Assembly: GCA_036268995.1 (NCBI GenBank) | Contig: DATATB010000048.1 | Span: 4,897 to 68,896, forward strand | From: DATATB01 sp036268995 | Lineage (GTDB): Bacteria > Planctomycetota > Planctomycetia > Pirellulales > PNKZ01 | Direction of reading: 5' to 3' | Length of the DNA stretch: 64,000 nt | Part shown: in pieces, positions 41,743 to 49,314 of the stretch | How the letters are laid out: each line of letters opens with the position of its first letter | Position numbering within the stretch: position 1 is the first letter of the stretch | Position numbers and translations under genes: made by a program | Notes under the pieces: generated by a model | What the model was told of the DNA's origin: nothing | What the model saw: only the letters and a program-made list of their open reading frames with translations | The model's database searches: none

Positions 41743-43506
41743 ATGTTCGATCCAAGCTGGTTTTGCCGGCGACTTACGACCGGCCGAATCGCGCTGTTGG
41801 TTCTGGCTAGCGCGGGGCTGAGCGTCGATCTAGCACTCGGCCGGCCTGGCATGGTGCGAGCCGCTGAATCGGCTTCCGCCGCATCGCTGGATGCTGCCAC
41901 GCTCGGCCAAATCAAACAGGCGACGGTTTATATCCATGTCGAACACGCCGGTGCCGCCGGAAGCGGATCAGGGTTTGTCGTCTCATGTGAGGACGGACGG
42001 GCCCTAGTGGCGACGAATTACCATGTGGTCGGGCCGCCCGTTGTTGCCCCTGTCCGGCCGGGCGCCCGTGCTTTGCAGCCTTCGCTGAGCATGATCGTCG
42101 AGGCCCTGGCGAAGGCCAAGATTGACGTCGTGTTCGACAGTGGCACGAAGCAGGAGCGTGTCGGCAAGGGAAAAGTGCTCGCCGCCGACCCGGATGCGGA
42201 CCTGGCGATTGTCGAGGTACTGGGGATCGAACATCTGCCCAAGCCAATTGATTTCGCTCATCCGCCGCAGTTGGTCGAGACCATGCCGGTCTACATCTTC
42301 GGCTTTCCGTTTGGCGAGCTGCTGGCCAATAAGACGAACCATCCGGCGATCACGGTCGGCAAAGCCTCGGTTTCGAGTCTGCGCTACGACGAGAGCGGCG
42401 AACTCGCAATCGTGCAGATCGATGGCAGCTTGAATCCCGGCAATAGCGGAGGGCCGATCGTCGATGCCAGCGGCAAGCTGGTGGGAGTTGCGGTTGCCAC
42501 GATTCGCAACGCAGACGGCATCGGCCTGACCATCCCGGCCGCGGCTCTTTCATCCCTGTTCTTCGGTCATGTCGGCAGATGGGAACTTTCGTCGCACAAG
42601 ACCGACGACGGCAAATGGCAGGTACGCGTCGCCGTCGGGGTAGTCGATCCGCTGCGCAAGCTGACCGGCGTGACCTTTCAATACTTGCGGGCCGATGACC
42701 ACAACTTGCGCAAGCGACCGGCCGACTTGACCGGCATCGCGGGACTCAAGTTATTGGAGTTGAAAATCGGACCGCTCATGGCCACCGGCGAATATGATCT
42801 CGCAAATGAGAACGACACGCGGTTCCTGGGGCAGGTCCAAGCTAGCCGCGAAGGCAAGAAGCTGCCCTTATCAGAAGTCCGCGCGTACGCGGTAAACACA
42901 CAAGTCGCGCCGCCGCCAGCATTCGCCGGTGGCAAGCGAGCGCCTCAGCCCAACCCAGCCTTTCCTGCTTCGCCGGATCAATTGCTTCCACCTCACATGC
43001 GGCCCGCTCATCCCGACGAGTCGGCAATTCTCGGTAGCCTCAGTCAACACGACTCCACTTTCCGGGAGCCGGCACCGGCCGGTGCCGTTCTGGTTGGTTT
43101 CGAAGTTGGCTATGGCCAGTTCGTCAAATGGCGCGTGGTCGACTCGCTGCGGCCGATTTTTCGTACCAAAGATCAAGATCTTCCCGGCCAACTGCACGGC
43201 AGGGCAGGGCAATCTATGGACAAGATTATCGCGAAGCCGGGCTACGCCGTCGGCGGCATCCATGCCAAAACGAGCTTGATGGTCGTCGGTTTTTCCGTCA
43301 CGTTCATGCGCATCGTCGGCGACAAGCTGGATACCAGCGACAGCTATGAGAGCGCGTGGGTCGGCGGTACCGACTTCAATGGCCCCCGAGAAGGATCAAT
43401 CGCCAGCGACGGCCGGCTGGTTGTCGGCATCATCGGAAAGCAGGGACGCCGTGGATGCACCGGCATAGGCCTGCTGTTCTCCGAAAAGCAATCGGCGCCG
43501 AAATAG
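41743..43506 (+). CDS. Exported S1-type (trypsin-like) serine protease with long C-terminal region
   Basis: 587 residues from the ATG at 41743, where AAAAAAGGGC provides a ribosome binding site; the longer upstream frame is discarded. A signal peptide (about 1-41) is followed by a trypsin-like domain with His94 (TNYHVVG), Asp153 (DPDADLAIV) and Ser235 (NPGNSGGP). There is no PDZ domain, so it is not a complete DegP. The remaining 300 residues are unrecognised; the final part (GGTDFNGPREGSIASDGRLVVGIIGKQGRRGCTGIGLL) looks like a beta-rich binding module. It is divergent from glgX. Confidence 0.75.
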   Translation: MFDPSWFCRRLTTGRIALLVLASAGLSVDLALGRPGMVRAAESASAASLDAATLGQIKQATVYIHVEHAGAAGSGSGFVVSCEDGRALVATNYHVVGPPVVAPVRPGARALQPSLSMIVEALAKAKIDVVFDSGTKQERVGKGKVLAADPDADLAIVEVLGIEHLPKPIDFAHPPQLVETMPVYIFGFPFGELLANKTNHPAITVGKASVSSLRYDESGELAIVQIDGSLNPGNSGGPIVDASGKLVGVAVATIRNADGIGLTIPAAALSSLFFGHVGRWELSSHKTDDGKWQVRVAVGVVDPLRKLTGVTFQYLRADDHNLRKRPADLTGIAGLKLLELKIGPLMATGEYDLANENDTRFLGQVQASREGKKLPLSEVRAYAVNTQVAPPPAFAGGKRAPQPNPAFPASPDQLLPPHMRPAHPDESAILGSLSQHDSTFREPAPAGAVLVGFEVGYGQFVKWRVVDSLRPIFRTKDQDLPGQLHGRAGQSMDKIIAKPGYAVGGIHAKTSLMVVGFSVTFMRIVGDKLDTSDSYESAWVGGTDFNGPREGSIASDGRLVVGIIGKQGRRGCTGIGLLFSEKQSAPK

Positions 43507-43561
43507 TAGCGCGCTGTGACTGCTCGGCGCGCCATCCAAAGAGTCCCCGCGAGCCACGCTC

Positions 43562-44398
43562 ATGGCCCTGTTCCGACGAGAAGACATTCTGGCCCGGCTT
43601 CGTAGCCAGGTGGCCGCCGGCCGGCCGATCGTTGGCGGCGGGGCCGGCACCGGCATTTCGGCCAAACTGTCCGAAGCCGGCGGCATCGACCTGTTGATCG
43701 TTTACAACTCGGGCCGGTTCCGCATGGCCGGTCGCGGTTCGCTGGCCGGCATGCTCCCCTACGGCGACGCCAACGCCATCGTTATGGACATGGCCCGCGA
43801 GGTGCTGCCGGTCGTGAAGCACACGCCGGTGCTGGCCGGAGTATGCGGCACGGATCCGTTTCGACTGATGAAGCTTTTCTTGCGGCAGATCGACGAGGCC
43901 GGCTACTCCGGCGTGCAAAACTTTCCCACCGTCGGCCTGTTTGACGGCAAAATGCGGCAGAACTTGGAAGAAACCGGGATGGGTTTTGGCCTGGAAGTGG
44001 ACATGATCCGCACGGCCCACGAAATGAATCTGCTGACCACGCCCTACGCCTTCAATCCCGACGAGGCCGAGGCCATGGCCCGCGCGGGAGCCGATATCCT
44101 CATCCCGCACATGGGGCTCAACACCAAGGGCACCATCGGCGCCGCCACTGCCATGTCGCTGGACGATGCGGCCCAGCTCGTGGAGCAAATGCACGACGCT
44201 GCCAAGCGGATCAACCCCGCCGTTCTCGTCCTCTGTCACGGCGGCCCGATCGCCGAGCCGGCCGATGCCCAATACATTCTCGATCACACCACCGGCATCG
44301 TCGGCTTCTACGGCGCCAGCAGCATGGAACGCTTGCCCGTCGAGCCGGCGATCACAGGCAGGGTGAAGGAGTTTGGAGAACTGCGGCTGGGGAAATGA
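43562..44398 (+). CDS. Phosphoenolpyruvate-hydrolase family TIM-barrel protein
   Basis: 278 residues. I recognise the PEP_hydrolase/TIM-br_sig_trns family by PIVGGGAGTGISAKLSEAGGIDLLIVYNSGRFRMAGRGSLAG near the N-terminus, GVQNFPTVGLFDG in the middle, and LILCHGG-like VLVLCHGGPIAEP near the C-terminus. These proteins belong to the PEP mutase/isocitrate lyase-like barrels. The biochemical role is poorly known; a hydrolase acting on PEP-like compounds is by family name only. Its stop TGA is immediately followed by a GATGAATGATGAATG-type repeat. Confidence 0.8.
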   Translation: MALFRREDILARLRSQVAAGRPIVGGGAGTGISAKLSEAGGIDLLIVYNSGRFRMAGRGSLAGMLPYGDANAIVMDMAREVLPVVKHTPVLAGVCGTDPFRLMKLFLRQIDEAGYSGVQNFPTVGLFDGKMRQNLEETGMGFGLEVDMIRTAHEMNLLTTPYAFNPDEAEAMARAGADILIPHMGLNTKGTIGAATAMSLDDAAQLVEQMHDAAKRINPAVLVLCHGGPIAEPADAQYILDHTTGIVGFYGASSMERLPVEPAITGRVKEFGELRLGK

Positions 44399-44476
44399 TG
44401 AAGGCGGAATGATGAATGATGAATGACGAATGCGGCGCGCGGGCAGTTTTATTTGCGTTCCGCGTTTGGGTTTTGC

Positions 44477-45295
44477 CTACAATCCAACCGATCTTCGCAA
44501 CATTGCCGCGAGGCTGGCTAACGGTTGGGCGCCGATCAGTAGTAGCGGCGCGACCAGGATGTTGATGCCCCAGGCGATGTAATAGCGCCGGGAGCCGCGG
44601 CTGCTGAGCGGGTCATTGCGCACGGCGATGCCGACCAGCATGTATGCTGAGATGATGTTCATGATGATCGGGCAAACCACCAGCCCGATGATGGCGGCCC
44701 GCATGGCCCGCAGTGCCACGTCGTCGCCTGGGTCTGTCACCTCGGGGGGCGGTTCGGGGGTCGGCACGTCGTCGTGCAGCGGCGCGTGAGGGCTGCTGAA
44801 TGGATTGTGATCGGTGCGGCCGCTCGGCTCGGGCGGTGGCCGCCAATAGCCGGGCTGCTCAGTCGCGTTTTCTTGCGCCGCTGGTTCCGGCTCGTTGTCC
44901 ACCTCATCCGGGGCGAAATCGGGATCAACCGCTCCATCCCGCGCGGTGCCACATTTCCAGCAAACTTCGAAGCCGGGCTCGACTTCCGACCCGCAGCGCG
45001 GACAGCGCCAGCCCTGTCCGATCGGCGCGGGAGCGGCTCCCACCTGCGGCGGTTCGTCTCCCCTGTCAGTGTCTGCTGCCGGGATCAGGATCTCGCGGGC
45101 GCGAGTCAGATCTTGTTCGAATACTTGCAGCTTGACCCCGCCGACGGCATTCACCAGCACCCAGAAATTGCCGGCCGTCGCTTCGTCCGCCAAAACCGAA
45201 GCGATCCCGGCTTCTTCAAGCTGAGATCGAGCCAGGTCCGCTTCGACCGGGCTGTTGAAGGCCGCGACCGTGACGAGACGACTGTGGGTGGGCAT
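44477..45295 (-). CDS. DUF2007 and zinc-ribbon membrane protein
   Basis: 272 residues. The N-terminal 70 residues resemble the DUF2007 (putative signal-transducing) domain: VTVAAFNSPVEADLARSQLEEAGI is typical. A zinc ribbon follows, CPRCGS...CWKCGT (about 95-120), then an acidic, proline-rich linker and two predicted membrane helices in the last 85 residues. It lies downstream of the ABC ATPase gene with a GATGAATG repeat between them. Function unknown. Confidence 0.65.
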   Translation of the reverse strand: MPTHSRLVTVAAFNSPVEADLARSQLEEAGIASVLADEATAGNFWVLVNAVGGVKLQVFEQDLTRAREILIPAADTDRGDEPPQVGAAPAPIGQGWRCPRCGSEVEPGFEVCWKCGTARDGAVDPDFAPDEVDNEPEPAAQENATEQPGYWRPPPEPSGRTDHNPFSSPHAPLHDDVPTPEPPPEVTDPGDDVALRAMRAAIIGLVVCPIIMNIISAYMLVGIAVRNDPLSSRGSRRYYIAWGINILVAPLLLIGAQPLASLAAMLRRSVGL

Positions 45296-45298
45296 TGA

Positions 45299-45397
45299 AG
45301 AAATGATGAAGTCGGAATGATGAATGATGAATGGAAGACAGTGTACCGGGCCGACGAATGCTTTGCCCCCTATTCATCATTCATAACTCATCATTTC
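45299..45397. repeat. GATGAATGATGAATG inverted short repeats
   Basis: GGAATGATGAATGATGAATG (from about 45316) and ATTCATCATTCATAACTCATCATTT (45371-45395, written here as key elements) face each other about 50 bp apart. It lies between the ABC ATPase and DUF2007 genes. Related to the units at 33435-33515. Confidence 0.6.
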
Positions 45398-45400
45398 CTT

Positions 45401-46327
45401 TCACGCGGTAACCCCGCGCGTCAGTTCCATGAACGCGGTTTCGAGGTTCAGCTCTTCCTCCTTGAAGAGCGTGAGTTTGAAGCCGTGTTCGATCAGCAGT
45501 GAGGGGAGTTCGCTGTAGTCTTCGGCGTCGGTGTTGAGCGTGACGGTCAAGCGGCCGTCGGCGATGGTCACGGTCTTGACGATCGGCTGCTGCTCGAGCA
45601 GTTTTGCCGCGGCATCCAGGTCGCCGTGGATGCCGATCTGCAAGATCGTTTGCTGGCGGACGCGGCGCATGACGTCGGACACGGCCGAGTTCACCAGCAG
45701 CTCGCCGCGCTCGATGATGCCCACCTTGTTGCAGATGTCGGCCAGCTCCGGCAGGATGTGGCTGGAGACCATGATGGTCTTGCCCATGTTGCGCAGCTCT
45801 TTGAGCAAGCCGCGGATTTCGATCCGGGCCCGCGGATCGAGGCCGCTGGCCGGCTCATCGAGCAGCAGGACCTGGGGATCGTGCAACAACACGCGGGCCA
45901 GGCCCAGCCGCTGCGTCATGCCGCGCGACAAGCTGGTGACGAAGGCCTCGCGCTTGTAGCCCAAGTCGACGAGATCGAGCACCTGGTCGCAGATTTTGCG
46001 GCGGGCCGGACCATGAATGCGATAGGCCGCGGCGAAAAATTCCAGGTATTCGATGACTTTCATGTCGTCGTACACGCCGAAGAAGTCGGGCATGTAGCCG
46101 ATCACGCGGCGAATGTCGCGGGGATGTGTGTAGATCGAATAGCCGCAAACATAGGCCTCGCCCCAGGTCGGCTTGAGCAGCGTCGCCAGGATGCGCATGG
46201 TCGTGGTCTTGCCCGCGCCGTTGGGCCCAATGAAGCCGAACACGTCGCCGCGCTCGAGCTTCAAGTCGAGCCGGTTGACGGCGTGCAACGGGCCGTACAG
46301 CTTCGTCAGGTCGCGTGTTTCGATCAA
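45401..46327 (-). CDS. ABC transporter ATP-binding protein (ABC-2 type)
   Basis: 308 residues. Walker A GPNGAGKTT (34-42), signature LSRGMTQRL (a variant of LSGGQ), Walker B LLLDEPASGLD and the switch His in MVSSHILPE are present, so ATPase function is likely. The 90-residue C-terminal tail after the nucleotide-binding domain is typical of the ABC-2/CcmA group that exports drugs, lipids or polysaccharides. No permease is recognisable next to it; the only nearby membrane protein is the large one at 46371-48590. Confidence 0.85.
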   Translation of the reverse strand: MIETRDLTKLYGPLHAVNRLDLKLERGDVFGFIGPNGAGKTTTMRILATLLKPTWGEAYVCGYSIYTHPRDIRRVIGYMPDFFGVYDDMKVIEYLEFFAAAYRIHGPARRKICDQVLDLVDLGYKREAFVTSLSRGMTQRLGLARVLLHDPQVLLLDEPASGLDPRARIEIRGLLKELRNMGKTIMVSSHILPELADICNKVGIIERGELLVNSAVSDVMRRVRQQTILQIGIHGDLDAAAKLLEQQPIVKTVTIADGRLTVTLNTDAEDYSELPSLLIEHGFKLTLFKEEELNLETAFMELTRGVTA

Positions 46328-46370
46328 GGCATGCTCCTGGCCCGCACTACATGGCGGGGTGGCCGACTGG

Positions 46371-48590
46371 TTACGGTTTTGGCGTGACGGGTAGCACGAA
46401 CCGATAATACACCCAGCGCTGCTGCTCGCCCTCGAGCGGAGTCCCCGATTCGAGCAGTCGCGCGGCCGGGTGCGCCGTATCGGTTTGCCCGACCAGAATA
46501 GCCCGGCCCAAGGCGAGCTCGTGGCTCAAGTCGACGAAGTTCTGGTAGCGGTTCGTGAGACTCGTATAACTACGGGCGTCGGCCGCCCGATAAAACATCA
46601 TTTGCTGCAGGATATTGCCGATCTCCAGGCCGCCGGTGTTATAGGGAACCGGTTGCCACGCAATCCCCTCCTCGGCCTGCCCTTTGACCGTATGAAAACC
46701 GCGCAGCACGGTTTGCAAATCGCGCTTGGCGGCCTGGGGCACGGCCGTCGGCCCGGGCGGAAGGTCACCGAGCGACCAGGCCCAGCGATCGAACGTGAGC
46801 AGGCAGTGTTCCAACTTGAACGGGAGCCGGCTGACGACGCGGCCAGTCAGATTGCCATCGCTGCCGACCGATAACTCGCTGCCAAGCAGGTCGTCGTCGC
46901 CTTGCGTATCAATGTGTGCGTGCCAGCGGCCGACAAAGCTCTTGGTCGACCAGACATCGATCGGCACGCCTTGCAGTTCGTCCAATTGTGGACCGAAGAC
47001 ATAGGGGCTTCGGAACCAGCCCGCGTTTCCATTGCCTGCCGGCATGCCGCCCCAATTGAATCCCGGCAAACCCAACCAGGAAAACAACCGCCCGCCGCTG
47101 GGCGGGGCAGGGGAGGAATGTTCGCCGTGCTTGTCAGACGGCCCTTCGCCACTGGCCGGCCCGCAGGGCTCGAGCGATAGATCGTAGAGCGACGTGCGCG
47201 GGCTGAAGACGTTCAGCCAGGTCGTGCCGCGCACCAGCCCGCTGGTTGCGTCGACGTCGACCAGGTCAATCTGGTTAATGCGCAACTGGCTTCCCTTGGC
47301 CCATTGCGCCGCGGCAAAGGCACTCACGCTGACGGCCAGCACGATGATCGGAAACGTGATCCAGGTAAGCTCCATCCGCTTGAGCACGCGCTTGACGAAA
47401 AAATAGTCGACGGGGCCGATCAGCACGATATAGCCGACAATCGACAAGCCCACGACCCAAAACGGCACCAGCTTGATGCCTTGAAACTGATCCAGCGCGC
47501 CGCGCAACTGGCCGGCCAGGTCGCTATAGCCGAAGTTGACCGAGTGCGGCTTGAGGTCCGACTCTCGCATCAACCGGCGGTTACCGTCGAGGAGCGCATG
47601 GACCAGCTTGCCGCGATCCTGCCAATGGGCCAGCGGCCCGTGGTTGAGGTCGCAGGCAAAAAATAGCGTCTCGCCAAAACCGTGGGCCGTGCGCACGACC
47701 AGCGGCAGCCCGCTACCCTCGACGTCGACCATGCCTTGCGGCCGCTCGAGCCGCGCGGCCAGCAAGCCGTGGGCCTGTTCCCGCGCGGCCAGCGGAATGC
47801 GATGCGCCGCGCGGGCGAACTTTTCCAATGCCTCGACGTCTTTGACCGTTTCGACACCCGTGACTTTTCCCGGCACTAATTGAGCCAGGCCCGAGCCGCG
47901 CTCGAAGGCGTTCGTGGCCTCGGAGCCGGCCAAGAGCACGAGGCGCCCGCCCAGCGAAAGCCACTCGGTCAAGGCTTGCATCTGGGCCGTGTCCGCGCGC
48001 AGGGTGCGAAAGTTCGAGCCGTCGCCAACCACGAACACGACCGTATCCACCGCGTCGTAGCCATACCAGCGAGTCGGCAAGCGATCGCTGCCCGGCAGCA
48101 TTGCCTGTTCCGGGGGTTCGGCTATTCCGGCAAAGTCCTTGACTTGCAGCAGGGGCGCGGCGGAGCCCACGATGAGATAAAAGGTGGGCTCGGCTGCGGC
48201 CGCCAAAAACTGGCCGTCGTCTTGAAACGACATGTGCTGTCCGGTTTCGAGCAGATCGAAGTCGATGCGCAGGCCGTCCAGATCGCGACCGATTTTGGCG
48301 TACAGCAGCACACTGACCGTCTGGCCGGGCAGCACGGCCGTGGGACGTCCGTCCGGCGTGCCCACCAGTGTCGCGTCGCCATCGGCGTCGGGAACCACGA
48401 CGCGCAGCATGCCCAGCGCCGGCCGCGTTCCGCCGCGCAACGTGACCTCGATCGGTGTCCAATAGCCGACCTTATAGCGGTTGGCAAAGCCCACGCGGAC
48501 CTGCACCATCTCCGGCAGCCGGGGATCTTCCTCGCCGGCTGCAGCCGCGACCGTCGGCCAGCAGCAGACGGCCAGGATCATTGCGCGCAC
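46371..48590 (-). CDS. Large exported membrane protein of unknown function, next to an ABC ATPase
   Basis: 739 residues from the GTG at 48590 (an ATG at 48581 is nearly as good). The short signal MRAMILAVCCWPTVAAAA-like segment is followed by a beta-sandwich region (VQVRVGFANRYKVGYWTPIEVTL), then a Rossmann-like part resembling class I glutamine-amidotransferase folds (ALTEWLSLGGRLVLLAGSEA), and two membrane helices (about 365-385 and 400-420). The C-terminal 300 residues are extracytoplasmic. The open frame continues upstream to an ATG at 48893, whose ATGA overlaps the mazG stop; that 101-residue extension is read largely from a palindromic repeat and is probably an insertion in the 5' end. 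It lies 43 bp before the ABC gene, suggesting a shared envelope function. Confidence 0.6.
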   Translation of the reverse strand: MRAMILAVCCWPTVAAAAGEEDPRLPEMVQVRVGFANRYKVGYWTPIEVTLRGGTRPALGMLRVVVPDADGDATLVGTPDGRPTAVLPGQTVSVLLYAKIGRDLDGLRIDFDLLETGQHMSFQDDGQFLAAAAEPTFYLIVGSAAPLLQVKDFAGIAEPPEQAMLPGSDRLPTRWYGYDAVDTVVFVVGDGSNFRTLRADTAQMQALTEWLSLGGRLVLLAGSEATNAFERGSGLAQLVPGKVTGVETVKDVEALEKFARAAHRIPLAAREQAHGLLAARLERPQGMVDVEGSGLPLVVRTAHGFGETLFFACDLNHGPLAHWQDRGKLVHALLDGNRRLMRESDLKPHSVNFGYSDLAGQLRGALDQFQGIKLVPFWVVGLSIVGYIVLIGPVDYFFVKRVLKRMELTWITFPIIVLAVSVSAFAAAQWAKGSQLRINQIDLVDVDATSGLVRGTTWLNVFSPRTSLYDLSLEPCGPASGEGPSDKHGEHSSPAPPSGGRLFSWLGLPGFNWGGMPAGNGNAGWFRSPYVFGPQLDELQGVPIDVWSTKSFVGRWHAHIDTQGDDDLLGSELSVGSDGNLTGRVVSRLPFKLEHCLLTFDRWAWSLGDLPPGPTAVPQAAKRDLQTVLRGFHTVKGQAEEGIAWQPVPYNTGGLEIGNILQQMMFYRAADARSYTSLTNRYQNFVDLSHELALGRAILVGQTDTAHPAARLLESGTPLEGEQQRWVYYRFVLPVTPKP

Positions 48591-48646
48591 TAAGAAAGTG
48601 GCGGGTCGAACGGTCCTTTGATTTGTGCGTAGTTCCGCCGGCCGAT

Positions 48647-48833
48647 CTTCGCCCCGATAGGGGCGCAAAATCGTTAGCCAGGGGCGTAAGCCCCTGGTCG
48701 CCGCGCGCAGAAATCCGGCGAAGCCCCGGAGGGGCGCCAGTCGGTGTCGCCCTTTCAGGGCTTGCTCTTCGAGATTGCAATACGCTTTCCAGGGGCTCAC
48801 GCCCCTGGCTAACGACTTAAGCCCCTTCGGGGC
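48647..48833. repeat. Nested palindromic element (family R7)
   Basis: The arms TCGTTAGCCAGGGGCGTAAG... (48671-48697) and its reverse complement (48789-48815) match at 26 of 27 positions. Each arm is itself a hairpin (CCAGGGGC-gtaa-GCCCCTGG). Outer GCCCCGATAGGGGC and GCCCCTTCGGGGC hairpins and inner GCCCCGGAGGGGC and GCCCTTTCAGGGC hairpins make six or more stem-loops in 190 bp. It lies between mazG and the large membrane protein gene and stays open in the latter's frame. Confidence 0.8.
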
Positions 48834-48889
48834 AAGTTTCGATGCTTTCAAGACGCTCTCATTGCCTGCCCACTTTCGCCGGCGGTCGG

Positions 48890-49219
48890 TCATGGCTTCT
48901 CCGCGTCGGCACAGGTGCAGACCAGGTTACCGCAGCCGGGACACCCGCTGCCGTACTTCAGCTTGACCGCTTCGGCCAGATCGACGCCGACCACGTTGGC
49001 TATGGTGGCCAGCCAGGCCAGCACATCGGCAAATTCGCCCAGCCGATCGGCATGCGTGCCGCTACGCAAGGCCCCGGCCAGCTCGCCGACTTCCTCCATC
49101 AGCCACATGAACGTGCCATCGACGCCGCGCGCCAGGTCCTTTTCCAGGTACATGTCGCGAATCAAACGTTGAAAATCGGCCAGCCCGATGGCCGGCGAAG
49201 AATTCGATTCATTGTTCAA
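48890..49219 (-). CDS. MazG-like nucleotide pyrophosphohydrolase
   Basis: 109 residues from a TTG at 49219 with CGGAG eight bases upstream. The helical MazG fold is shown by WLMEEVGELAGALRSG and EFADVLAWLATIANVVGVDL, which carry the EExxE and ExxD metal ligands. A Cys-rich C-terminal tail (GCPGCGNLVCTC) is unusual and could bind zinc. A longer open frame starts at an ATG at 49318 whose ATGA overlaps the stop of the TPR gene, but its first 30 residues are read from the R4 repeat. The family removes aberrant nucleoside triphosphates or dNTPs; the exact substrate is unknown. Confidence 0.75.
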   Translation of the reverse strand: MNNESNSSPAIGLADFQRLIRDMYLEKDLARGVDGTFMWLMEEVGELAGALRSGTHADRLGEFADVLAWLATIANVVGVDLAEAVKLKYGSGCPGCGNLVCTCADAEKP

Positions 49220-49228
49220 GAGTGTACT

Positions 49229-49310
49229 CCGTAGGCCCGGCGAGCCGAGCCGGGCGTGTGAAGCGACGCGACTGGTGCTCCCGGTGCCGCTCGGCTCGCG
49301 GCACCTACGG
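49229..49310. repeat. GTAGGCCCGGCGAGCC palindromic repeat (family R4), copy 1
   Basis: It begins CCGTAGGCCCGGCGAGCCGA and ends TCGGCTCGCGGCACCTACGG, with two internal hairpins (CCGGC...GCCGG-like and GTGCCGC...GCGGCAC). The second copy is at 63312-63392. It fills the TPR-mazG junction. Confidence 0.8.
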
Positions 49311-49314
49311 CTGC

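Noticed and set aside
48647..48833. Possible CRISPR-like array of stem-loops
   Set aside because: The hairpins differ in sequence and there are no regularly spaced identical repeats or cas genes; this is a nested palindromic element.
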